This document shows, piece after piece, positions 34,350 through 41,976 of a DNA stretch of 64,000 bases. The position numbers and the translations under genes are program-made. This stretch comes from Mycolicibacterium wolinskyi. GTDB taxonomy: Bacteria > Actinomycetota > Actinomycetes > Mycobacteriales > Mycobacteriaceae. Each line of letters starts with the position of its first letter. Positions within the stretch are counted from its first letter, which is position 1. The notes beneath the pieces are model-generated. The model was not told the origin of the DNA. It made no database searches and was given only the letters and a program-made list of their open reading frames with translations. The DNA lies in the NCBI RefSeq assembly GCF_002101965.1, contig NZ_LQQA01000029.1:372001-436000 (forward strand), read 5' to 3'.

Positions 34350-35858
34350 GCGGGCGGCGCCGCACGCGAAGCGGACCCGTTGAAGCTCCTGCTTGCGTCC
34401 GCGCTTTCTGACCGCGTGCGTCGTAACAGTTGCGCTCTTGTCCGGTGCTTTGACGGCGCGCTTCTTGGCCGCGGGCGCGGCACCGAAATCGACCTGATCG
34501 TGTTTGACCAGGCTGCCGACGAAATCGAGCACCTCTGACGACGCCGCACCGGCACGCGGTGCCGTCATGAGCGCCGCGGCCCCGCCCGAGTCGCCGACCA
34601 GCGCCACCGAATCGACGCCGGCGACCACGCCCCGTAGCCGCTTGTCGACCTTGTCCAACGCCACCTCGTCGTGGATGGTCACGTTCGCCATGGTCGCCCC
34701 GCCGAGCTCCACGAGGCTCACGCTGGCGGCTGCCCGGGCACCGGCGCCGACGCGGCGACGCAGATCGCTGATCGTCGCCCGCTCCAGCGATACGCCGTCG
34801 GGGCTCAAGGTCGGCGAGCCGCCGGCCAGCGGAAGCTCAGGGGCCAGGAACGCTTGCGCGCCAAGTGCGATGCCGTGATCGAAGAACGCCTTGCCGATGA
34901 TCTGGCTGTGCGCGCCGTCGTTGAGCGTGTTGTCGGCGAGCACCATCGCCCGCCCGAACGCCCGGAAGAACCGCGGAACCGCAGGTGCGGTGCGGGCGGC
35001 TTCGTAGACGAGCGCAGCGGTCGTCTTGGTCGCCTTCCACAGCCCGGCCGCGGTCTGTCGATCGCCCGCGACGAAGACTCCGCGCAGGATGTCGTAGAAG
35101 CAGCCCGAGATGATGCGGCCCAGGCTGTGGACTTCGGCGATCATCACGTCGGGTCCACCGGATTGCGGCATGGTCTGCGGCAGTTGCCATTTGAAGGTGT
35201 TGAGGGCCCGCCGCGGCTTGGCCGCAGAGAAGTTCGCACCGAACAGATGCCGGGCGGTGTCGGCGAGATCCTCGGTGATGGCCTCGACGAAGTTGGGTTC
35301 ACTCAGATCCGGAGATACATCGAGCAGTGCCTTGCGCGTGGGTTCGTCGCGCAGCGCGGTGAGGATCGAGGTGATGTCACCGAATGCTTCGTGAAAACTG
35401 CCCACTTCCAGCAGGTTGACGAACCACAGATCCGGGCGCAGCGCGTCGAGTACGCCGTGTCCGACCTCGTGGGCCACCACATCGGTGCTGGCGCCGGTGA
35501 ACGTCGTGCCGCGGCCGTTGCTCGCATGGAAGAACGACAGGCTTTCGCGGTCGTAGTAGGCGTTGACCTCCTCGCCGGCGTCGGGGATGAGCATCAGCGC
35601 CGCGGGGTTTACCGCCTCCTGCGCCCAGGACGTCAACGGCTCGCCGAGCACTTCTTCCCAGGCCTCGACCGCCAGCATCGCCGCCTGACGAGCTTGCCAC
35701 GCGACGAAGTCCGGGTGGCCCGGATCGAACGTGCCCTCCGCGGCGTTGCTTGCCACCGTGATCCCGGCGGTGCCCGCGTCGCGATCCGGGCGGGCGGCCA
35801 CGCGGCGCATGGGTATGACGTCTACGACGAGCGGATCGTTCGGAATGAAGTTGATCAT
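34338..35858 (-). CDS. HEVGH zinc metallopeptidase (gluzincin-like), no signal peptide
   Basis: A 506-residue protein with VAHEVGHGVLDAL (His130, Glu131 and His134 from the chosen start) and, 23 residues after the second His, FHEAFGDITSIL. This supplies a third zinc ligand Glu in an E-x-x-x-D arrangement, as in thermolysin-like (M4/M36) peptidases. There is no secretion signal, pro-domain or lipobox; the N-terminus is INFIPNDPLVVDVIP. The C-terminal 70 residues are Lys/Arg-rich (AAKKRAVKAPDK, RKRGRKQELQR), unusual for a secreted protease. The ATG has AGGAG 5 nt upstream; a GTG six bases earlier is possible. It is divergent from the Asp-box and ferritin-like genes. The substrate is unknown. 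Confidence 0.7.
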   Translation of the reverse strand: MINFIPNDPLVVDVIPMRRVAARPDRDAGTAGITVASNAAEGTFDPGHPDFVAWQARQAAMLAVEAWEEVLGEPLTSWAQEAVNPAALMLIPDAGEEVNAYYDRESLSFFHASNGRGTTFTGASTDVVAHEVGHGVLDALRPDLWFVNLLEVGSFHEAFGDITSILTALRDEPTRKALLDVSPDLSEPNFVEAITEDLADTARHLFGANFSAAKPRRALNTFKWQLPQTMPQSGGPDVMIAEVHSLGRIISGCFYDILRGVFVAGDRQTAAGLWKATKTTAALVYEAARTAPAVPRFFRAFGRAMVLADNTLNDGAHSQIIGKAFFDHGIALGAQAFLAPELPLAGGSPTLSPDGVSLERATISDLRRRVGAGARAAASVSLVELGGATMANVTIHDEVALDKVDKRLRGVVAGVDSVALVGDSGGAAALMTAPRAGAASSEVLDFVGSLVKHDQVDFGAAPAAKKRAVKAPDKSATVTTHAVRKRGRKQELQRVRFACGAARSER

Positions 35859-35916
35859 GTCCACTCCTGCCTTGGGCTGATGCGGCAGACGCTAATCCTC
35901 CTGTCACGACAGTGAA

Positions 35917-36010
35917 CGAGTAGCTGACTACTCGACTTTCGCGTCGGCCGGCGACGGCTGCTCCGATCCGGACGGCGTACGGCGGGACCTCAGAGCGAAT
36001 TCGAGTAGTC
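35917..36010. promoter_or_regulatory. Triple CGAGTAG / CTACTCG repeat in a divergent promoter region
   Basis: CGAGTAG-CTGA-CTACTCG forms a 7-bp-arm inverted repeat at 35917-35934. A third half, inside TCGAGTAGTC, stands at 36001-36010 and pairs over 10 bp with GACTACTCGA at 35926-35935. The sites are 65 bp apart between the metallopeptidase start (35858) and the Asp-box gene (36072). This could be a two-site operator with looping. Confidence 0.45.
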
Positions 36011-36071
36011 GCCTACGCGTGCTGCCGGGGATGGCGCGGCCCGACGCTTGACGGAATGAAGGAGGCCCACA

Positions 36072-37775
36072 GTGAACCGTTTTCAGCGTGTGATCGACAT
36101 CCTCGACGAGTCGATCGGCGGTCCCGACGCCGGCTTTGCCGGACATGGCCCGTTCTGGCGTGAGTTGACCCGCGACGAACTCGTCGCGTTCAAAGTGTTC
36201 GGCGTTCACGATCTCCTCGTCGTCGGCGACGGTGCGGCTTCCAACCTCATCCGGTCGCTGCGGGGCGAGTTCCCGTTCGGCGAGGATCTCGACGACCCGC
36301 CGCCCGGTGCGCGCTTCCCACGCATGCCGGTAGGACTGGATCCGGTGCCCGACAACGACGTCGGATTCATCGAATCCTGGATCGATGACGGCTGCCCGGA
36401 CGGTGACGACCCGATGGCCGGAGGGCTCGCTTGGCGGCCCACGACCGCTCCGCCGGCGCAGCGCTACGACGACATCTGTTTTCTCACCACCGAACTCGGC
36501 TGGGCGGTCAACAGCGCAGGCCAGATTCTTCGTACGGCTGACGGCGGCAAGCACTGGGAGATCCAATTCCAGGCTCCGGTCGAGCTGTCCAGCCTGTGGT
36601 TGCGTAGCGTCGGCTTCACCACCGAGAACCGTGGGTGGGTCGGCACCACCGCGGGTGAGGCACAGCTGTTCGAAACCAGCGACGGCGGCGCCACCTGGAC
36701 CGCGGTCGATCTTCCCGCCGATGCACCTGCGAAGGTATGCGGAATCTCGGTCGTCGACGAGTCCGTCGTCTATGCCTCCGGAACCAACGAGCCAACCGAC
36801 ACACCGCGGATCATGAAGACCGTCGACGGTGGTCTGAGCTGGCAGGCGCGCGACATGACCGCGCACGCCTCGATTCTCATCGACATCTACTTCACCGATC
36901 CCGACACCGGCTGGGTGGTGGGCGGGTTACAACATCCCGTCGCGCCGGCCGATCGCCAGTGCCGCAGGAACCTCGCTCGGTCGAAGATCAAGCCGGTGGT
37001 GCTGCACACCACCGACGGCGGTGAGACCTGGACCAATCGACTGGCCGGAATGGAATCCCAGTTCCCACTGGGGGAGTGGGGTTGGAAGATCTTCTTCCTG
37101 AACCCGCGGGTCGGCTTCGTCTCATTGGAGAACTTCTGCGAGGGAGCGATCCTCAAGACCACCGACGGCGGCGTCACCTGGACGCGCCTGCCGATCAACG
37201 ACGCGAACGAGAACGCCAACCTGGAGGGCATCGGTTTCGTCGACGAGAACCGCGGCTGGGTCGGTGGTTGGGGCACAACGGCTTTCCCGAATCCCAACGG
37301 ACTGAGCAGCGAGACCGCCGACGGTGGCCAGACCTGGACGAGCATCGACTGGGGCGAACCGCAAGCCGGCGAGTTCCTCAACCGCTTCCGGTTCGTGGGT
37401 GATCCGCCCGCTGTCGGCTACGCGTCGGGAAATACGATCTACAAGTACAGCACCGAATCCGCTGCGGCACCGGTCGGTGCGCTGCCACCGGCACCGTCGC
37501 TGTTCACCGAGCCGGGACCGCGTGCGACGGGACGCCCCGTGCGGATCGGTCTGAACGTCCCGGCTGACGCCGCCGAAATATCGGTCGACGTATGGGATCG
37601 CTTCGGCGCCCATGTCCGGCAGTTGGCCCGTGAATCCAGCCCGGCGAGTGGGGAACGGACCATCGCGTGGTCGGTCGACAGTGCGGCGGGCGATCCGCTC
37701 GAGCCCGGCTACTACATGGTGCGCGCGACGATCGACAACCGGACCGACAGCACGCTGCTGCGGGTCGAGGAGTGA
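36072..37775 (+). CDS. Six-Asp-box (YCF48/BNR-like) beta-propeller protein
   Basis: A 567-residue protein. Residues 1-130 form a separate domain ending in DVGFIESWIDDGCPD. From about 135 to 460 there are six Asp-box repeats of the form T-x-DGG-x-x-W (TADGGKHW, SDGGATW, VDGGLSW, TDGGETW, TDGGVTW, ADGGQTW), the layout of YCF48-type and sialidase-like propellers. The last 80 residues (GRPVRIGLNVPADAAEISVDVWDRFG) look like a FlgD-type Ig domain. There is no signal peptide, which is odd for BNR propellers. The GTG start has AAGGAGG 7 nt upstream. The ferritin-like gene follows after 9 bp. The function is unknown; a scaffold role is my guess. Confidence 0.7.
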   Translation: MNRFQRVIDILDESIGGPDAGFAGHGPFWRELTRDELVAFKVFGVHDLLVVGDGAASNLIRSLRGEFPFGEDLDDPPPGARFPRMPVGLDPVPDNDVGFIESWIDDGCPDGDDPMAGGLAWRPTTAPPAQRYDDICFLTTELGWAVNSAGQILRTADGGKHWEIQFQAPVELSSLWLRSVGFTTENRGWVGTTAGEAQLFETSDGGATWTAVDLPADAPAKVCGISVVDESVVYASGTNEPTDTPRIMKTVDGGLSWQARDMTAHASILIDIYFTDPDTGWVVGGLQHPVAPADRQCRRNLARSKIKPVVLHTTDGGETWTNRLAGMESQFPLGEWGWKIFFLNPRVGFVSLENFCEGAILKTTDGGVTWTRLPINDANENANLEGIGFVDENRGWVGGWGTTAFPNPNGLSSETADGGQTWTSIDWGEPQAGEFLNRFRFVGDPPAVGYASGNTIYKYSTESAAAPVGALPPAPSLFTEPGPRATGRPVRIGLNVPADAAEISVDVWDRFGAHVRQLARESSPASGERTIAWSVDSAAGDPLEPGYYMVRATIDNRTDSTLLRVEE

Positions 37776-37784
37776 GGGAAAACC

Positions 37785-39140
37785 ATGGTAGCGCCGGACT
37801 TTGAGTGGGTGACCTACGCCGTTGCGCGGCCGGGGCGCGCGGGTGCGATCGCCACCGCCGATGAGGTGACCATCCCTGATCTGGGTAACTGGCCCACCGC
37901 GCGCGACAAGATGCGCATCCTGCTCGAAACGGCCGCCGAGATCGAACACGCGCTGCTGGTGCAGTACCTGTACGCGGCTTTCTCGCTGAAGGCCCGCGGC
38001 GAGGTGAGCGACGCCGCACAGAAGGCCGCGCTGAAGATGTGGAAGGACCTGCTCGTCGAGACGGCCACAGACGAGATGGGGCATCTCATGACGGTGCAGA
38101 ACCTGCTGCTTGCCGTGGGCCTGCCGCCCAATCTGGAGCGCGAGGACTTCCCGCCGCGCAAGGATCTCTATCCCTTCACTCTGCATCTCGAACCACTCAC
38201 GCAGCGCTCGTTGGCCAAATACGTTGCGGCGGAGGCTCCCCGGGACGCCGACATCGACGACATCGTGGCCCTCGCCGCCGATGCGGCCGGGACGGCGGTC
38301 AACCGCGTCGGTGCGCTGTACGGGCTACTGGGCGTGGTGTTCTCGACCGAGCAGGAAGTGCTCGACGGCGGGTCGATAAGCCAGGACTGGGACGACACCT
38401 TGCGTCTCTACGCGCGGGCCGCCTACCAGCAGGACCCCGACCGCGCGTCGTGGCACCTCACCGATGACGTCATCGATCGCAACACCCTCGCCCGGCAAGG
38501 AGACGGAACCGACTGGCTGAACAACGGAGTGCCTATCCACCGGATCGCCGACCGCGCCGGAGCCCGCAGTGCGATCCTCGACATCGCCGTCCAAGGGGAG
38601 GGACCGTCCGAGGGCGGCATCGAGTCCCACTTCGACCGGTACCACAACATGTTCGTCGGCCAGAATGGTGTAAAGAAGTTCCCACCAGACGATTTCGTCG
38701 CGACCCGGCCGTTGCCGGTCGATCCCGTCGCGTCGTCGTTCACTGAGCCCCGCACCCGTGCGTGGGCTGAACTGGCCGATCTGCGATACGAACTGATGCT
38801 CGGTTTCATCGAGCATTACCTGCTCACCTCGGACGTCGACGAGCGCAAGAAGGCTTCCTCGTGGGCGCTGGAGGAAATGTTCCAACTCGCCGCCATGAAC
38901 GAGGCCTTGGTCAAACTGCCCGGGCCGGGTGTCGTCGCATTCGGCTTACCGCACACGCTGCACCTGCCTGCCGATCCGGCCGAGCGGTGGGCCCTGCACC
39001 GAGCACGCACCGAGAAGTCGTTGGCCCACGTCGCACAGATGCGGCTGGAGCCACTCGATACCGCCCACCCCATTCTGGCGTCCTTGTCCGACGAGGACAC
39101 CAGACGGCTCGCGGATATGCCCGTCCCGCTCGCTCAGTGA
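37785..39140 (+). CDS. Ferritin-like (VioB/iminophenyl-pyruvate dimer synthase-like) protein
   Basis: A 451-residue protein whose N-terminal 200 residues match the ferritin-like domain found in VioB/RebD-type enzymes: ILLETAAEIEHALLVQYLYAAF (Glu54 and His55), then LLVETATDEMGHLMTVQNLLLAVG (Glu97, His100). These supply a carboxylate/His di-metal site. A second helical part contains YELMLGFIEHYL and LEEMFQLAAMNEAL, which may complete the bundle. Violacein and rebeccamycin relatives couple amino-acid-derived imines, but no partner oxidase (VioA/RebO) is present here. It is immediately downstream of the Asp-box gene, probably translationally linked. Confidence 0.72.
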   Translation: MVAPDFEWVTYAVARPGRAGAIATADEVTIPDLGNWPTARDKMRILLETAAEIEHALLVQYLYAAFSLKARGEVSDAAQKAALKMWKDLLVETATDEMGHLMTVQNLLLAVGLPPNLEREDFPPRKDLYPFTLHLEPLTQRSLAKYVAAEAPRDADIDDIVALAADAAGTAVNRVGALYGLLGVVFSTEQEVLDGGSISQDWDDTLRLYARAAYQQDPDRASWHLTDDVIDRNTLARQGDGTDWLNNGVPIHRIADRAGARSAILDIAVQGEGPSEGGIESHFDRYHNMFVGQNGVKKFPPDDFVATRPLPVDPVASSFTEPRTRAWAELADLRYELMLGFIEHYLLTSDVDERKKASSWALEEMFQLAAMNEALVKLPGPGVVAFGLPHTLHLPADPAERWALHRARTEKSLAHVAQMRLEPLDTAHPILASLSDEDTRRLADMPVPLAQ

Positions 39141-39260
39141 GAACCGCGACCAGAGGCGGGCAGGCATACTGTCCCAGCCGCGCACGGCCGACGACGACGA
39201 GAAGACGGCGTTGTCGATGTCGACTTCCCAGTCGGGAAGCGGCACCGCGCCAACAGTCAT
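38946..39260 (-). CDS. Possible antisense-overlapping gene or gene remnant
   Basis: In the 190-bp gap between the convergent ferritin-like and amidase genes, the minus strand has a frame starting at an ATG (39260) whose first 45 or so codons have strong G/C third positions and a protein-like composition (TVGAVPLPDWEVDIDNAVF). It then runs on antisense into the end of the ferritin-like gene, where the composition looks like ordinary antisense translation. No good ribosome site is seen. It may be a small real gene, the start of a decayed gene, or chance. Confidence 0.2.
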   Translation of the reverse strand: MTVGAVPLPDWEVDIDNAVFSSSSAVRGWDSMPARLWSRFSLSERDGHIREPSGVLVGQGRQNGVGGIEWLQPHLCDVGQRLLGACSVQGPPLGRIGRQVQRVR

Positions 39261-39329
39261 GACTCTCTTTGTGCCGTCGTCGATCACAGTGTAAGGATGT
39301 GCTTTTACAAGACTGTGTCTGAGTGTGGT

Positions 39330-40799
39330 TCAGATCGGCGCGATGCGCTCCGCCCACGGCAGTGCTTGCTCAAGTTGGGCGGCGAGCTGAATCAACAGCG
39401 ATTCACCCGCAAGCGGGGCGACGAACTGGACACCGAGCGGCAGGCCATCCGCCGTCCAGTGCAATGGCAGTGAAATCGCCGGGCGGCCAGTGAGATTCGC
39501 CAACTGGGTGTACGGCACCCAGCCGAGGTTTTTGTCCACCATGTCATCGATGATCTTTGTGTAGCGCAGCAACCGTGCCAGACGGGTCTTGAGCAATGCG
39601 TCGGCGGCATGTTGAAGAACGGCCGGAAGATCGAACTCGCCGACCTTCGGCGGCGGCGTCGCCAACGTGGGCGTCAGGAGCAGGTCGTAGGACTCGAAGA
39701 AGGTGCTCAGCCGCCGTGTGTGTTCCTGGCGGCGCTGGACCGCATCGACGTAGTCGACACTGCTCGTCGACCGGCCCAAGGCGGCCATGATGAGCGTGTC
39801 CCGCTCGAACGACTCGTCGCCGGCGCCCGTCAGTCGCTTCGCCTCGGCGAGTTCCCATGCGGCGTAGACGAACCAGGTCAGCAGGAAGTCGCGAGCGAGC
39901 GCGGCATCGTCGAACGGCGCCTGGGGCAGCTCCTCGACATGATGGCCGAGCTCGGTCAACGCTCGCATGGTTCCTTCGACGGCCGCGACCGCCTCGCGAT
40001 GCGGAGCCGGGGTGATCGCCGAGGGCACCCGAACGCCGATCCGCAGCTTGCCGGGCGCTGTCCGCACGCATGACGCGTACGACGACCCGGGCGCGGCCGC
40101 CACATATGGTCCCCACGGCTCGCTGCCGCTGATCACGTCGAGCATGGCCGCGGTGTCCCGGACCGTCCGCGACACGACACCCTGCACGGCCGCGCCATGC
40201 ATGGATTCAGCTGTCCCAGGCCCGAACGGCGTCAACCCGCGACCGGGTTTCAGGCCGACCAGTCCGCAGCACGCCGCCGGGATGCGAATCGAACCGCCAC
40301 CGTCGTTCGCGCCCGCGCACGGGACGATGCCCGCCGCGACCGCGGCGGCCGATCCACCCGACGAGCCGCCCGGCGTGCGCGTCAGATCCCATGGATTGCG
40401 CGCGGGGCCCCACGCGACCGACTCGGTGATCCCTTTCGCGCCGAACTCCGGGGTGTTGGTCTTGCCGAAGATGACCAGTCCCGCATCGAGCCAGCGCCGG
40501 ACGATCGTGGAATGCTCGGCCGCTCGTAGCGACATCTGCGCACGCGAGCCTGCCGACGTGGGTAGCCCGGCATAGTCTTGCGCGAGGTCCTTGATGAGGA
40601 ACGGAACGCCGGTGAAAGGTCCGTTGCGCTCGTCGGCCGGTTCGGCGGGTACGTCGCGGACGATCGCGTTGATCCGCGGATTCACCGCCGACGCCCGCTC
40701 CTGCGCCAGCGTGAGCAGTTCCTTGGGCGAAACCTGCTTGTCGGCAACCAGTTCCGCCAGCCCGGTGGCATCGTATGCGCGGTACTCGTCGAAGTTCAC
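39330..40799 (-). CDS. Amidase (amidase signature family)
   Basis: A 489-residue amidase-signature enzyme. The Ser-cisSer-Lys triad is visible: Lys in FLIKDLAQ (about 80), the Gly/Ser stretch TPGGSSGGSAAAVAAG, and the nucleophile region CAGANDGGGSIRIPAA with the following GLVGLKP. Here the usual nucleophile-loop TDTGGSIR reads GANDGGGSIR, which is accepted in many family members. It should hydrolyse an aryl or alkyl amide. The start is set at a GTG (NFDEYRAYDATGLAELV follows), as in relatives; a GTG 24 nt upstream is possible. It is read away from the inositol module and has no obvious partner. Confidence 0.85.
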   Translation of the reverse strand: MNFDEYRAYDATGLAELVADKQVSPKELLTLAQERASAVNPRINAIVRDVPAEPADERNGPFTGVPFLIKDLAQDYAGLPTSAGSRAQMSLRAAEHSTIVRRWLDAGLVIFGKTNTPEFGAKGITESVAWGPARNPWDLTRTPGGSSGGSAAAVAAGIVPCAGANDGGGSIRIPAACCGLVGLKPGRGLTPFGPGTAESMHGAAVQGVVSRTVRDTAAMLDVISGSEPWGPYVAAAPGSSYASCVRTAPGKLRIGVRVPSAITPAPHREAVAAVEGTMRALTELGHHVEELPQAPFDDAALARDFLLTWFVYAAWELAEAKRLTGAGDESFERDTLIMAALGRSTSSVDYVDAVQRRQEHTRRLSTFFESYDLLLTPTLATPPPKVGEFDLPAVLQHAADALLKTRLARLLRYTKIIDDMVDKNLGWVPYTQLANLTGRPAISLPLHWTADGLPLGVQFVAPLAGESLLIQLAAQLEQALPWAERIAPI

Positions 40800-40836
40800 G
40801 GTCTGAACGTAGCCCGTGAACACGCGCGGTAGTGGG

Positions 40837-41913
40837 CTATCCGGGCGGTGCCGTCGTCGATCGCACGACCAGTTTGGGCTCGAGGACCACGTCGATGGGC
40901 TCGGTGCGTCGACCCTCGAGGAGCTCCACGGCCAACTCGACGGCGTGCTGCGCGAGCTCGGGAGCGTCCTGATGGATGGTGGTCAGGTCGATGCGCGGGT
41001 TGTCGGACAGGTGGCTGTCGTCGTAGCCCATCAGTGACAGTTCGCCGGGGACGTCGATGCCGGCGCGCGTGAAGCCGTCGAGCAGCCCGAGCGCACACCG
41101 GTCGTTGCCGGCGAGTACCGCCGTGGGCAGGTCGCCGGCGGACAGCATGGCCTGCGCTGCCGCCGCACCGGCCTCTTCGTTGTGGGCGCCGGGGACGACG
41201 GCGATGTGGCCGGCCAGGCCGTGATGGCGCATTGCCGCGCGATACGCGCGACGGCGGTCGGCGGAGCCGGGGTCGTCCCCACCGTCGACGTGATGGATGG
41301 CGCGGTGCCCGAGCTCGGCCAGGTAGTCGACGGCCAGCCGGATGCCCTTCGCGTCGTTGGTGCGGACAGTCGCGAGCATGCCGGCCGCATGCGTCATGTT
41401 GGCGAGCCGCCGGCCGACCACGACCGTCGGAACCCGCTCGGCAAGTTGTTGCAAATGCTCCTGAGATGACCTGGGGCCCAACAGGATCAAGCTGCCGCAC
41501 CGATGGCTCAGCAGCGACTCGACGAATGTCTCCTCGGGGTAGCCGCGGAGATTGGCCGACAGCAGCATGTCGTAGCCGCGCCGTTCGGCGGCGGGGTAGA
41601 TGTTCGTCACCAGCTCGGCCTGGAAGAGCTGGTGCACGTCGGTGAGCACGCCGATCGTGCGGCTGCGGCCCTGCGCGAGCAGGCGTGCCGCCGCGTCCGG
41701 GCGGTAGCCGATCTCGTCGGCGATGGCGAGCACGCGTTGCCGGGTCTCCTCGCTGGCGCCCGGCTTGCCGTCCAGGATGAACGACACCAGCGTGCGCGAG
41801 ACGCCGGCTCGGGTCGCGACATCGGCCATCGTCGGTTTGCGGTGGCCCGCGCGCGGCGCCGGCGTCACGAGACTTCCCGTGAAAGTGACGGTTGACACAG
41901 TTCGGTCACACAT
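40837..41913 (-). CDS. LacI-family transcriptional regulator
   Basis: A 358-residue repressor. After about 28 variable residues comes the LacI helix-turn-helix and hinge (TMADVATRAGVSRTLVSFILDG, DEIGYRPDAAARLLAQGRS), then a periplasmic-binding-protein-like sugar domain (IGVLTDVHQLFQAEL, VVVGRR, VLAGNDRCALGLLDGF, GYDDSHLSDN). The start could be 15 nt downstream at a GTG. A perfect 18-bp palindrome sits 23 bp upstream of the ATG, between this gene and the divergent sugar transporter, so it probably represses the inositol-like module at 41977-45295. Confidence 0.88.
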   Translation of the reverse strand: MCDRTVSTVTFTGSLVTPAPRAGHRKPTMADVATRAGVSRTLVSFILDGKPGASEETRQRVLAIADEIGYRPDAAARLLAQGRSRTIGVLTDVHQLFQAELVTNIYPAAERRGYDMLLSANLRGYPEETFVESLLSHRCGSLILLGPRSSQEHLQQLAERVPTVVVGRRLANMTHAAGMLATVRTNDAKGIRLAVDYLAELGHRAIHHVDGGDDPGSADRRRAYRAAMRHHGLAGHIAVVPGAHNEEAGAAAAQAMLSAGDLPTAVLAGNDRCALGLLDGFTRAGIDVPGELSLMGYDDSHLSDNPRIDLTTIHQDAPELAQHAVELAVELLEGRRTEPIDVVLEPKLVVRSTTAPPG

Positions 41914-41935
41914 TCATAGTAGACCTCACGCGCGT

Positions 41936-41953
41936 TACTAACGCGCGTTAGTA
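41936..41953. promoter_or_regulatory. Perfect 18-bp palindrome, LacI operator
   Basis: TACTAACGCGCGTTAGTA reads the same on both strands, with the central CG typical of LacI/GalR operators. The 10-mer ACGCGCGTTA occurs in it and again 13 bp upstream (41928-41937), suggesting a second half-site. It lies between the divergent LacI and transporter genes, 24 bp before the latter. Confidence 0.75.
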
Positions 41954-41976
41954 CGAGGCTCGAAATGAGGTCCGAT

